A stretch of 64,000 nt of DNA from Rhodopseudomonas palustris JSC-3b. Its GTDB lineage: Bacteria; Pseudomonadota; Alphaproteobacteria; Rhizobiales; Xanthobacteraceae. The stretch covers positions 1,543,491 through 1,607,490 of the forward strand of contig KI632513.1 of the NCBI GenBank assembly GCA_000504425.1, given 5' to 3'. The notes below the pieces were generated by a model. The model saw only the letters and a list, made by a program, of their open reading frames with translations, had not been told where the DNA came from and searched no databases. Both the position numbers and the translations under genes were made by a program. Numbering within the stretch: position 1 is the first letter of the stretch; each line of letters opens with the position of its first letter. Below, in pieces: positions 18,546-26,927 of the stretch.

Positions 18546-18590
18546 AGCGCGGAGATATTGAACGCGGAGATATCGAGCGCGGAGACGTCG
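18546..18590. repeat. Three tandem 15-bp repeats
   Basis: Units are agcgcggagatattg, aacgcggagatatcg and agcgcggagacgtcg, directly adjacent in the TetR-MFS intergenic space. The block is in non-coding DNA. Confidence 0.6.
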
Positions 18591-18731
18591 CGCGCATCGC
18601 CATCCCTTCCGCTCCTGGCCCTGCCCGCGCAGCGTGGGCCCCTCGCCTGATCTTGTCCCTCACGCGCTCGCGCCTTGCCTGTCACGGCGTTGTGTGCACG
18701 ATACGCAATTGCAATAACCGGCCATTTTCAT

Positions 18732-18745
18732 ATGATGCCGATCAT
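18732..18745. promoter_or_regulatory. Candidate TetR operator, transporter side
   Basis: Perfect inverted repeat ATGAT-GCCG-ATCAT, 55 bases upstream of the MFS start codon. It shares both half-sites and the 4-base spacing with the copy at 18404-18417. Confidence 0.55.
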
Positions 18746-18799
18746 TCAATCAAGGCAAAAGCCTTGTTTGGGTTTTCGGCCTTTCTGACAGGACCACGC

Positions 18800-20083
18800 A
18801 TGCTTTCTGACCGGCTCGCCGCACTGCTCAGCCGCCGCGACATTCACTATGGCTGGGTGATGGTGGCGGTGACCTTCCTCACCGCACTGGTCTCCGCCGG
18901 TGCGGTCGGCGCGCCGGGCGTGTTCATCGTGCCGCTGCAGCAGGAATTCGGCTGGAGCCCGGCCGAGATTTCCTCGGCGCTGTCGATCCGCTTCATCCTG
19001 TTCGGCCTGATGGCGCCGTTCGCCGCGGCGCTGATGAACCGCTACGGGCTGCGGAATGTCGCGCTCGCCGGGCAATTGCTGATCGGATCCAGCCTGATCG
19101 CGTCGATCACCATGACACAGGTCTGGCAATTGATCGCGCTGTGGGGCATTGCGGTCGGGATCGGCACCGGCCTCACCGCGCTGGTGCTCGGCGCCACCGT
19201 GGCGGCACGCTGGTTTTCCGAACGGCGCGGCCTGGTGGTCGGCATTCTCACCGCCAGCGTCGCCACCGGACAACTATTGTTCCTGCCGGTGCTGGCGTCG
19301 CTGACCGAGCGGTTTGGTTGGCGCATCGCACTGCTGCTGCTGTGCGCGGCGCTCGCGGTCGCCGCCTGTGCGGTGCTGCTGTTGATGCGCGACCGGCCGA
19401 GCGATCTCGGGCTGCGCGCCTATGGCGAGCCTGGCATCGGACCGCCCGCCGCGCCGCCGCAGCAGCAAGGCGCGATCACCCGCGCCGCGCTCGGTGCGCT
19501 ACGCGATGCGTCGCGCAAGCCGGTGTTCTGGATCCTGTTTGCGACCTTCTTCATCTGCGGCGCCTCCACCAACGGGCTGATCCAGGTGCACCTCATTCCG
19601 CTCTGTGCCGATTTCGGCATTCCGCAGGTGCAGGCTGCTGGGCTACTGGCGGCGATGGGGATTTTCGATTTCTTCGGCACGATTTTGTCGGGCTGGCTGT
19701 CCGACCGCTACGACAATCGCTGGCTGCTGTTCTGGTACTACGGGCTGCGCGGGCTATCGTTGCTGTTTCTGCCGTTCAGCGATTTCACCTTCTATGGCCT
19801 GTCGCTGTTTGCGCTGTTCTACGGCCTTGATTGGATCGCCACCGTGCCGCCGACCGTGCGTCTGACCGCGCAGAATTTTGGCGCCGAGCGCGCCAATCTG
19901 GTGTTCGGCTGGGTGTTTTGCGGCCATCAGCTCGGTGCCGCCACTGCGGCCTTTGCCGCTGGCCTGTCGCGCACCGTTTGGCTGAGCTATCTGCCGGCGT
20001 TCTTCGCCGCCGGTGCGCTGTGTCTGATCGCCGCCAGCATCGCGCTGTTGATCGCACGGCCGCCGAAACCCGCTGCGGCTTAG
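18800..20083 (+). CDS. MFS transporter
   Basis: The 427-aa integral membrane protein has about 12 hydrophobic segments in two six-helix halves. A loop after TM2 (MNRYGLRNVALAG) and the matching loop in the second half (GWLSDRYDNRW) fit the MFS motif-A position. The pattern resembles the oxalate/monocarboxylate-type MFS group (HYGWVMVAVTF, PLQQEFGWSPAEIS). The substrate cannot be told from sequence. The ATG at 18800 was chosen because it begins the conserved part; an upstream TTG frame is not protein-like. The divergent TetR gene and the shared palindromes suggest regulated expression. Confidence 0.85.
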   Translation: MLSDRLAALLSRRDIHYGWVMVAVTFLTALVSAGAVGAPGVFIVPLQQEFGWSPAEISSALSIRFILFGLMAPFAAALMNRYGLRNVALAGQLLIGSSLIASITMTQVWQLIALWGIAVGIGTGLTALVLGATVAARWFSERRGLVVGILTASVATGQLLFLPVLASLTERFGWRIALLLLCAALAVAACAVLLLMRDRPSDLGLRAYGEPGIGPPAAPPQQQGAITRAALGALRDASRKPVFWILFATFFICGASTNGLIQVHLIPLCADFGIPQVQAAGLLAAMGIFDFFGTILSGWLSDRYDNRWLLFWYYGLRGLSLLFLPFSDFTFYGLSLFALFYGLDWIATVPPTVRLTAQNFGAERANLVFGWVFCGHQLGAATAAFAAGLSRTVWLSYLPAFFAAGALCLIAASIALLIARPPKPAAA

Positions 20084-20201
20084 GGCGACGGCTCTAGAAG
20101 TGAGACGTCATTGCGAGGAGCGCAGCGACGAAGCAATCCAGCTCATGGGCACGGATTCTGGATTGCTTCGTCGGCTGCGCCTCCTCGCAATGACGAGGTC
20201 G
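20084..20201. repeat. Intergenic palindromic repeat (cgtcattgcgag family)
   Basis: This holds cgtcattgcgaggagcgcag then cgacgaagcaatccag, a short spacer and the inverted arm ggattgcttcgtcgg…cctcgcaatgacg. It lies between the convergent MFS and carboxyltransferase genes, where such elements could act as bidirectional terminators. Confidence 0.65.
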
Positions 20202-21761
20202 TTACGGCCTTATTCGCATTGATGTTGAAACGCCCGGCGTGCGCAGCGGCTCGGCGAGCCGCGCGAATTCGCACAGCAGCGCGCGGGTTTTGCGCGGATC
20301 GATGATCTCCTCGACCCAGAATTTTTCGGCCGAGCGGAACGGTGAGCGCAGCTTGTTGAGCCGCTCCTCGATTTCCTTGAGCTTGGCAGCCGGATCGTCC
20401 GCCGCCTCGATCTCGGCGCGATAGGCCGCCTCAATGCCGCCTTCCAGCGGCAGCGAGCCCCAATAGGCCGACGGCCAGGCATAGCGCAGCGAGTGCCGCG
20501 CCGCCGGCTGATGCACCACGCCGGCCACGCCAAAGCAGTTGCGCACGATGATGGTGCACCACGGCACCGTGGTCTGGTTGACCGCCGCCATGGTGCGCAC
20601 GCCATGGCGGATGGTCGCCGCCTTCTCCGCCTCGAGCCCGATCATGAAACCGGGGCAATCCATCAGATAGACGATCGGCAGATGGAATGTTTCGGCGAGA
20701 TCGACACAGCGCACCACCTTTTGGCAGGTCTCAGCCGTCCAGGAGCCACCATAGTGATACGGATCGGAGGCGAGCAGCAGGACGGCGCGGCCCTGCAGCC
20801 GCGCCAAGCCGGCAATGATCGAGCGGCCGAAATTCTGGCCCATCTCGAAAAACGAGCCCTTGTCGACCACCGCTTCGATGATCGGCCGCATCTTATAGAC
20901 TTGCCGCCGATTGCGCGGCACCGCCTTCAGCAGCGCTTCCTCGGCGCGATCCGGATCATCATCGCACGGCAGCGTCGGCGGCAGTTCGTGCACCGAGGAC
21001 GGCAGATAGGACAGGAACCGGCGCGCGCATTCGAACGCCTCCTGCTCGGTCTCGACCGCATGATCGACCGCGCCGGACCGGGTCTGGATTTCCCAGCCGC
21101 CCAGTTGCTGCTTGTCGAGATTCTGGCCAAGCCGCGCCACCACCGGGGGACCAGCGACGAACATCGCCGAATTCTTGGTCATCACCGAATAATGGCTGGC
21201 GGCGAGCCGCGCCGCGCCAAGCCCGGCCACCGAGCCGAGCCCAAGCGCCACCACCGGCACCTGCGCCATGTTGCCGGTCGTGTACCAGAACCATTCGGTG
21301 CCGCCGATGCCGCCCGGCAGATTGGCCGCGCCCTTGGTCTCGATGGTTTTCACCGAGCCGCCGCCGCCCGAGCCTTCGATCACCCGGATGATCGGCAGCC
21401 GGAAATCGTGGGCCATCTCCTCGGCCATCTGCGGCTTGTGATGGATCGAGGCATCGGCCGAGCCGCCGCGCACGGTAAAATCGTCGCCGACCACCACCAC
21501 TGGCCGACCATCGATTTTGGCACGGCCAAAGATGCAGTTCGCCGGCGTGACGTCGCGCAGTTCGCCATCGGCATCATAGTCGCCGATGCCGGAAACCGCG
21601 CCGATCTCGTGGAAACTGCCGCTGTCGATCAGCCCGTCGATCCGCTCGCGGACCGTCAGCCGCCCCTGGTCATGCTGGCGCTTGACCTTGTCGACGCCGC
21701 CCATCTGCCGCGCGAACGCCTCGCGGCGAGCCAGCTCGTCGAGTTCCGGCTTCCAGGTCAT
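20202..21761 (-). CDS. Acyl-CoA carboxylase, carboxyltransferase subunit
   Basis: The 519-aa protein matches the propionyl/methylcrotonyl-CoA carboxylase beta family. It transfers carboxyl from carboxybiotin to an acyl-CoA. Motifs: LTVRERIDGLIDSGSF, VVVGDDFTVRGGSAD, a Gly-rich EGSGGGGSV loop, GPPVVARLG, then in the second half SIIAGLARLQGRAVLLLASDP and FHLPIVYLMDCPGFMIG. No biotin carboxylase gene is seen in this window; a small biotinyl protein lies beyond the regulator. The gene begins inside the 3' end of the IclR gene, a 92-base same-strand overlap. Confidence 0.88.
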   Translation of the reverse strand: MTWKPELDELARREAFARQMGGVDKVKRQHDQGRLTVRERIDGLIDSGSFHEIGAVSGIGDYDADGELRDVTPANCIFGRAKIDGRPVVVVGDDFTVRGGSADASIHHKPQMAEEMAHDFRLPIIRVIEGSGGGGSVKTIETKGAANLPGGIGGTEWFWYTTGNMAQVPVVALGLGSVAGLGAARLAASHYSVMTKNSAMFVAGPPVVARLGQNLDKQQLGGWEIQTRSGAVDHAVETEQEAFECARRFLSYLPSSVHELPPTLPCDDDPDRAEEALLKAVPRNRRQVYKMRPIIEAVVDKGSFFEMGQNFGRSIIAGLARLQGRAVLLLASDPYHYGGSWTAETCQKVVRCVDLAETFHLPIVYLMDCPGFMIGLEAEKAATIRHGVRTMAAVNQTTVPWCTIIVRNCFGVAGVVHQPAARHSLRYAWPSAYWGSLPLEGGIEAAYRAEIEAADDPAAKLKEIEERLNKLRSPFRSAEKFWVEEIIDPRKTRALLCEFARLAEPLRTPGVSTSMRIRP

Positions 21762-22656
21762 TGCTGCTCCCGTTCGGTTTCTTATGCGCCATCGCCGGCC
21801 GCGGCGTCAGCTCGCTGCCATCATCATAAAAGCCGATATCGGCATTTTGGATCAGCTTGCTGATATCGGCACCGAGCTTGAGCAGCAGCGGCGCCACTTC
21901 GTCATGCATCCGCTGCTCGTCATACATCGCCGACAACAGCCCGATCGTGACCGCGACATAGGTCTGATATTGCGGCGACCACAGCGGCATGGCGATGCCG
22001 TTGATATGCGGGCTCCACAGCCCGCAGGCGGTGACATAGCCGCGCTCGCGCAGCATCGCGCGGTTGCCATCGATGCGATCGCGCAACACCGCGGCGTCAT
22101 GCGGAATGTCGCGTTCCATGTCGCGGATCAGAGCCGCGGCGACGTCCGGATCAAGGGCGGCGGTATAGGCATGGCCGGCGGCGGTCCGGGTGATGGCGAT
22201 CCGGCTGCCGGTCATGGAATGCAGACCGAGCGCCTGCGCCGAACGGGCGAATTCCAGATAGACGAGATGAAAGCGATCCGGGATGACGAAGCCGACTGTG
22301 CCCGGGATCTGCTCGGCGGTTTCCTGCAAACGGATCCGGATCAGATGACGAAGCTGCAACCCGCACATCATCGATGCGCTCATCGCCACCGCGCTGGGGC
22401 CGATCCGGTATTTCTGATCGCGCGGCAAGTAAACCAGATGACCCATCCGAGTCAGCGTATGCGTCAAGCGCGAGACGGTTGAACGTGGCAGCCCGCAACG
22501 ATTGGAAATTTCCAGATTACCAAGTCGAACCTCATGGCTTCCAAAGCAACGCAGCACGTCGAACGCTCGAGACACCACCTGGATAACATCGCTCGCCCCG
22601 CTGTCCTCCCCCGAAATCAGTCCTTTGTTAGTTAAACGTTCCGAGCGTCGTCCCAT
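21670..22656 (-). CDS. IclR family transcriptional regulator
   Basis: The 328-aa protein has an N-terminal winged helix (VVSRAFDVLRCFGSHEVRLGNLEISNRCGLPRSTVSRLTHTLTRMGHLVY) and a C-terminal IclR effector domain (about residues 95-270, with ITRTAAGHAYTAAL and CGLWSPHINGIAMPLW). The last 40 residues are Arg/Gly/Ala-rich and overlap the carboxyltransferase start, so they are probably an unselected extension past the usual IclR end. It likely controls the acyl-CoA genes around it. Palindromes upstream are candidate operators. Confidence 0.87.
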   Translation of the reverse strand: MGRRSERLTNKGLISGEDSGASDVIQVVSRAFDVLRCFGSHEVRLGNLEISNRCGLPRSTVSRLTHTLTRMGHLVYLPRDQKYRIGPSAVAMSASMMCGLQLRHLIRIRLQETAEQIPGTVGFVIPDRFHLVYLEFARSAQALGLHSMTGSRIAITRTAAGHAYTAALDPDVAAALIRDMERDIPHDAAVLRDRIDGNRAMLRERGYVTACGLWSPHINGIAMPLWSPQYQTYVAVTIGLLSAMYDEQRMHDEVAPLLLKLGADISKLIQNADIGFYDDGSELTPRPAMAHKKPNGSSNDLEAGTRRAGSPRGVRAADGRRRQGQAPA

Positions 22657-22665
22657 TTTCTTGAT

Positions 22666-22678
22666 CCAATATTATTGG
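22666..22678. promoter_or_regulatory. Palindrome next to the IclR start
   Basis: Perfect 13-base palindrome CCAATA-T-TATTGG, ten bases upstream of the IclR start codon. The position fits an autorepression site or an AT-rich promoter element. Confidence 0.4.
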
Positions 22679-22727
22679 AGGGAGTTTGCACCGCTCAGCC
22701 CCGAGACTGTCCACCGCACCACCCTCA

Positions 22728-22753
22728 ATTCCGCAGAACGGAATAGAATTCCG
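22728..22753. promoter_or_regulatory. Three-half-site candidate IclR operator
   Basis: Three alternating half-sites ATTCCG-CAGAA-CGGAAT-AGA-ATTCCG occur in the space between the IclR gene and the biotinyl protein gene. Each neighbouring pair forms a perfect inverted repeat. TTCC/GGAA palindromes are typical of IclR-family operators. The site lies about 75 bases from the regulator start and 145 from the biotinyl protein start. Confidence 0.5.
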
Positions 22754-22897
22754 CTTGAACAGAACGCTACATCAGGCCATGTGAGTGAACAACATCACTC
22801 GCAAGAACGCATAGCCCAATTCCTCTACGTCATGCGGTCAGCTGGGCAAGCGCTGCTGCCCTGGGTTGCAGCTGTTCCGCAGCGAATGGAGTATGAC

Positions 22898-23119
22898 ATG
22901 CCAGATATCAAGATCGTCACAGAGGTCGCCGGCCGGGTATGCGCGCTGCCGATTGCCGTCGGCGACGTGGTCAGCAAAGGTGACGACATCGCTTTTGTTG
23001 AAGCGATGAAAATGGAAATTCCGGTTGCCGCGCCGCAAGGCGGCACGCTCACCAGCCTCTTGATACAGCTTGATGACGTGGTTGCCGAAGGTCAGTTAGT
23101 GGCGATCATCGCCACCTGA
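22898..23119 (+). CDS. Free-standing biotin carboxyl carrier protein
   Basis: The 73-aa protein is a single biotinyl domain. The biotinylation motif EAMKME places the modified Lys at residue 38, with hydrophobic flanks on both sides (GDDIAFV before, IPVAAPQGG after). It would carry carboxybiotin between a biotin carboxylase and the carboxyltransferase encoded across the IclR gene. The ATG at 22898 starts exactly at the domain edge. Carriers of this minimal size are less common than those fused to biotin carboxylase. No biotin carboxylase gene is nearby. Confidence 0.85.
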   Translation: MPDIKIVTEVAGRVCALPIAVGDVVSKGDDIAFVEAMKMEIPVAAPQGGTLTSLLIQLDDVVAEGQLVAIIAT

Positions 23120-23540
23120 GCGGCCGATCTACAGCGCCGAGGCCGACGCGCGATTACATCAAATTCCGCTGCGTTGGCTCGCGCCACAGTTGCAGTCAGC
23201 ACCTCCGCCGCGCGACAAACTGCCTCGTGCTGCGATCAGTTCTGCGATCCATTGCTGGCGATCGCCGCGTATTTGCGCGCCGCGGACTACACGAATCACC
23301 CTTTGCACGGCGCAGCGCTGCTGCCGCTTGCGATCGTATGCTGATAGTTAATTGGGCATACGCCGGGCAATGTCCTTGGAATCCCTGACACGCGGCTCAT
23401 GCGAGCAACAGCTGGTCAGCGACCTCTAATACTGAACACTTCGTACTTTGGAAGTAAGTGTTTTATGGCGGCGGCGCTGATAGCAGCCTGATCGTACCAC
23501 GATCGTAGCGACAGCAGCGGCTTTGCCGGGGTCTCTGCTA
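23120..23540. other. Intergenic region without a gene
   Basis: About 420 bases separate the biotinyl protein from the convergent acyl-CoA ligase. I see no coding frame with protein character. The only structure noticed is a hairpin at 23435-23462. Confidence 0.5.
23435..23462 (+). terminator. Terminator-like hairpin
   Basis: Outer arms AACACTT and AAGTGTT plus inner arms ACTT and AAGT, separated by TGG, with a three-base bulge. On the plus strand the hairpin runs into TTTT. It lies 316 bases past the biotinyl gene and about 80 bases past the end of the convergent ligase gene, so it may end either transcript. Confidence 0.4.
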
Positions 23541-25649
23541 TCAGTCAGCGCGCACCTGTTCCGCAGCGCGAAACACCACCGCATCAACCACCACCACGCC
23601 CGCTCCGGCATCGTTGATCAGCACCGGATTGAGATCGACCGACATCACGTCGGCTTGCGCGATCATCAATTGGCCGATCGCGACCAGCGCGCGCGCCAGC
23701 GCCTCGGTATCCATCGCCGGCTCGCCGCGCACGCCGGCGAGCAGCGGCGCGATCCGCAGACTGTGCAGCGCCTCGTTCACTTCGTCCGAATCGAACGGTG
23801 GCAACAGCAGCGCGGTGTCGCGCAGCACCTCGACATATTTGCCGCCATCGCCGACCACCACCACCGGCCCGAACACCGGATCGCGATGCGCGCCGATCAT
23901 CAATTCGCGGCGGCCCTGCGCCATCGCGGCGACGATCACGCCGTCAAAGCGCGCGCCTTGCGCGCGAATGATGGTCTCCATGGCGGCAAAGGCCTGGCAC
24001 GCCGCCGCCTCGTCACCGACATTGAGCCGCACCAAGCCCAGTTCCGATTTGTGGGCGATGTCGGCCGAGCAGCCTTTCACCACCACCGGCGTTCCGATCG
24101 CCGCAACGGCCGCAGCGACCTCGCTTGGCGACCGGCACAGACGATGCGGCACCACTGCAAGGCCGTGCTGCGCCAGCAGCGTCAGGCTGTCGGCCTCGTT
24201 CAGCATCACCATCGCCTGCGCCGCCGGCTGCCGCGGTGCCTCGCCCCTGCTGCTGGTGCGGCGCGCGGCGGCTTTGGCCATCAGCTCGCGATGCGCCACA
24301 AACTGGTGCAGCGCCGTGACCGCCTCGACTTCGGTCGGGAACACCGCAAGCCCACGCTCCGCAAACTGCCGCGCGATAGCGGGCTGCGTCGAAGCCATCA
24401 GCACCGGCTTGCCGGTCTGCCGGGCAAGGGCCGCGCTATCCTCGGCAATCCCGGCAATGTCATAGCCCTGGCCGAGCACGGGCAGGCCGATCACAAAGGC
24501 GTCGGCGCCCGGATCGGCGGCCAGCACCGGCAGGATTTCGCCGAACAGCCGGTCGTTGGACAGCATCGCCGCGGTGAGATCGATCGGGTTGGTGGTGGTG
24601 GCAAAGCTCGGCAGGATGGTTTTCAGCTGCCGATCGGTCTGCGGCGCCAGCTCGGCCATCGGCATGCCGACCTCGCTGGCGGCATCGGCGGTCAGCACAC
24701 ACACCGCGCCGGAATTCGACACCGCCACCAGCCGGCGGCCGGTCGGTTGCCAGCCCTTTAGATACAATTCGCTCGCTTCCACCAAGCCGCGGATATCGGG
24801 CGCGCGCCAGATGCCGTGATGGGCCAAAAAGGCATCGACCACCCGGTCCTCATTGGCAAGCGCCCCGGTATGCGACTGCGCGGCGCGCTGGCCGGCAACG
24901 CTGCGCCCGGATTTTAGCGCAATGATCGGCAGATCGCGGTCGCGCGCGATCGCGGCCAGCTGCTCAAGATGCCGCGCGTCCGGAATGCTCTCCAGATACA
25001 GCAGCAGCAGTTTCACCTCGGGGTCTTCGGCGACCGCACAGGCCAATTCGCCAACCGAGACGTCGCAATCATTGCCGGTGGCGTGGCAGTGGCGCACGCC
25101 GATGCCCTTGCGCAGCAGAAAGCTGACCGGCGCGGTCGACAGCGCACCGGATTGGCTCAGCATCGCGACATGACCACCAGCGCGATCGAATTCGGTGAAC
25201 AGCGTTGAGAACGAGACAATGGTGCCGGAGCCGAAATTGGCCAGCCCCTGCGTATTCGGCCCGACGATGCGCATGCCGGCCTGGCGCGCCGCGGCCGTCA
25301 TGCGCTGCTCTTTGGCCTTGCCGGCGATCGGATCGACCTCGCCGAACCCGGACGCCATCACCACCACGGCTTTGACACCGCGCGCGGCGCAGTCCTCCAC
25401 GGTGCTGACGGCTGTATCGCCAGCCACCGCCACGATCGCCAGCTCCGGCGCTTCCGGCAGATCGGCCAGCGAGCCATAGCTGCGGCGGCCCTGGATTTCC
25501 GGCCGGCTGGGATTGATCGGATAGACTGCGCCCTTGAACCCGAACTTGCCGAGATAATGGATCGGCCGGCCGCCGATCTTGTGCGGATTGTCGGATGCGC
25601 CGATCACGGCGATCGAGCGTGGATCGAGAAACGCACGCAAACCGCTCAT
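23541..25649 (-). CDS. NDP-forming acyl-CoA synthetase (acetate-CoA ligase family)
   Basis: The 702-aa protein has a CoA-binding Rossmann domain (LDPRSIAVIGASDNPHKIGG), succinyl-CoA-ligase-like domains (phospho-His region near GVRHCHATGNDCDVS, and FATTTNPIDLT), and a C-terminal ATP-grasp_5 domain (VVVKGCSADIAHKSELGLVRLNV, GVIVAAMAQGRRELMIGAHRDPVFGPVVVVGDGG). It would make or use an acyl-CoA with ATP/ADP through a phosphohistidine. The ATG at 25649 starts the CoA-binding domain; the open frame upstream is not conserved. Its context suggests a CoA-linked acid pathway with the carboxylase parts. Confidence 0.85.
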   Translation of the reverse strand: MSGLRAFLDPRSIAVIGASDNPHKIGGRPIHYLGKFGFKGAVYPINPSRPEIQGRRSYGSLADLPEAPELAIVAVAGDTAVSTVEDCAARGVKAVVVMASGFGEVDPIAGKAKEQRMTAAARQAGMRIVGPNTQGLANFGSGTIVSFSTLFTEFDRAGGHVAMLSQSGALSTAPVSFLLRKGIGVRHCHATGNDCDVSVGELACAVAEDPEVKLLLLYLESIPDARHLEQLAAIARDRDLPIIALKSGRSVAGQRAAQSHTGALANEDRVVDAFLAHHGIWRAPDIRGLVEASELYLKGWQPTGRRLVAVSNSGAVCVLTADAASEVGMPMAELAPQTDRQLKTILPSFATTTNPIDLTAAMLSNDRLFGEILPVLAADPGADAFVIGLPVLGQGYDIAGIAEDSAALARQTGKPVLMASTQPAIARQFAERGLAVFPTEVEAVTALHQFVAHRELMAKAAARRTSSRGEAPRQPAAQAMVMLNEADSLTLLAQHGLAVVPHRLCRSPSEVAAAVAAIGTPVVVKGCSADIAHKSELGLVRLNVGDEAAACQAFAAMETIIRAQGARFDGVIVAAMAQGRRELMIGAHRDPVFGPVVVVGDGGKYVEVLRDTALLLPPFDSDEVNEALHSLRIAPLLAGVRGEPAMDTEALARALVAIGQLMIAQADVMSVDLNPVLINDAGAGVVVVDAVVFRAAEQVRAD

Positions 25650-25982
25650 GAGCCCAGCCGTTGCCGTGTTGCTCGGCGCTGTCGCCGATCGCTGTGAATC
25701 ACCAACATCATCGGCGGCATCAAACTCCCTGTGGCGGCGTTCTCGATCAGCACTTGGATGGGCACTTGGATCGGCACCTGCGCATCGATCTAACGTGCTG
25801 TTTCCAACAAGATCAAGCACAGCGCGGTGACACCCGCCGCATGGCGTGCGGCGCTGTGCTGATTAGCAAGTTCATTGACCGGCAACGGGTTTCGCCTATC
25901 AAGGCATGTCGCATGCGGCGTTCCGACCGAAACGCCTCATAGCCCCTTGCCAGCCACAGCTCGTTGCCAAAGCTCGCCGCCC
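25650..25982. other. Divergent intergenic region
   Basis: No gene is seen between the divergent acyl-CoA ligase and the MaoC-like gene; both promoters should lie here. A short direct repeat (gcacttggatgg/gcacttggatcg, near 25750-25773) is the only structure noticed. Confidence 0.4.
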
Positions 25983-26900
25983 ATGAAACCGCATCGCGAA
26001 ATATTTGCCAGCCGTCCGGCGACCCTGCGCTTCATGCCCAAGGCGCTGTGGCCCTCCCCGGGCTGGCGCGCCGAGCGCGGCTGCCCGGACAGCCAATTCA
26101 TCTGGCAGGACTATCGGATCAGTTCGCGGACCATGGCGAGGTTGCGCGATTTCGCCGGCGCTGGCGAGTTCAATCACGATGATGCGCTGCTGCTACTCGC
26201 GCCGCATATCACCGGCTTTCGGCTGACGATGGCGCTGCTGACCCATCCGCGCTGGCCGCTGGCGATCTGGCGCGCGCTGCAGTTTCGCAACCGGCTGCGG
26301 CTGCTCGGCCCGCTTCTGCTCGACGAGCCGTCGGAACTGAGCGTGCAAGCCTGCGCCTGGCGGGTGCATGCCAAGGGGCTTGAGGTCGATCTACACACTC
26401 GACTGCAGCAGCGCGGCGCGGTGGTGTGGGACAGCATCGTCACGGTCTATTATCGCGGCCGGTTTGGCGCGCCGCTCAGCCATGGCGAAGCGCGCGGTGC
26501 GCCTTCGAGCTCGCCGACGCTCGACCCGTCAGCGCCGCCGGTGGCGCAATGGCTGATCGAGAACGGCCGGCGCTGGGAATTCTGCCGCCTCACCGGCGAC
26601 TACAACCCGATGCATCTCAACGCACGCTACGCGCACCGCATGGGTTTTGGTGGCGCCTTCCCGCATCCGCAGCGCGTCGCAGCGCAATGTCTGTCGCATC
26701 TGGCCGCAACCGGCGCGCCGCCGCGCCAGCTCGATCTATGGATCAAGGGACCGGCGTTCTTTGGCACCGCCGCGACGCTGCGGCAGGCGCCCCGCGACGA
26801 TGGCGGCCAGGATTTTGCGCTCTGGGTGCCGGGCGAGCAACGCCCGGCGCTGGTCGGCAGTCTGTACCGCGAGCTATTGGTCGCCGCACAGCCGGCGTGA
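25983..26900 (+). CDS. MaoC-like acyl dehydratase (double hot-dog)
   Basis: The 305-aa protein has a C-terminal hot-dog domain with the hydratase motif FCRLTGDYNPMHLNARYAHRMGFGGAFPHPQRVAAQCLSHL (Asp and His in conserved places). The N-terminal half (about 1-170) looks like a degenerate second hot-dog unit. It probably hydrates or dehydrates an acyl-CoA, but its substrate is unknown. The ATG at 25983 begins MKPHREIF; an earlier open frame is not protein-like. Confidence 0.72.
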   Translation: MKPHREIFASRPATLRFMPKALWPSPGWRAERGCPDSQFIWQDYRISSRTMARLRDFAGAGEFNHDDALLLLAPHITGFRLTMALLTHPRWPLAIWRALQFRNRLRLLGPLLLDEPSELSVQACAWRVHAKGLEVDLHTRLQQRGAVVWDSIVTVYYRGRFGAPLSHGEARGAPSSSPTLDPSAPPVAQWLIENGRRWEFCRLTGDYNPMHLNARYAHRMGFGGAFPHPQRVAAQCLSHLAATGAPPRQLDLWIKGPAFFGTAATLRQAPRDDGGQDFALWVPGEQRPALVGSLYRELLVAAQPA

Positions 26901-26927
26901 GCGCAGGCGCTCCGCCAGCGTCACATG

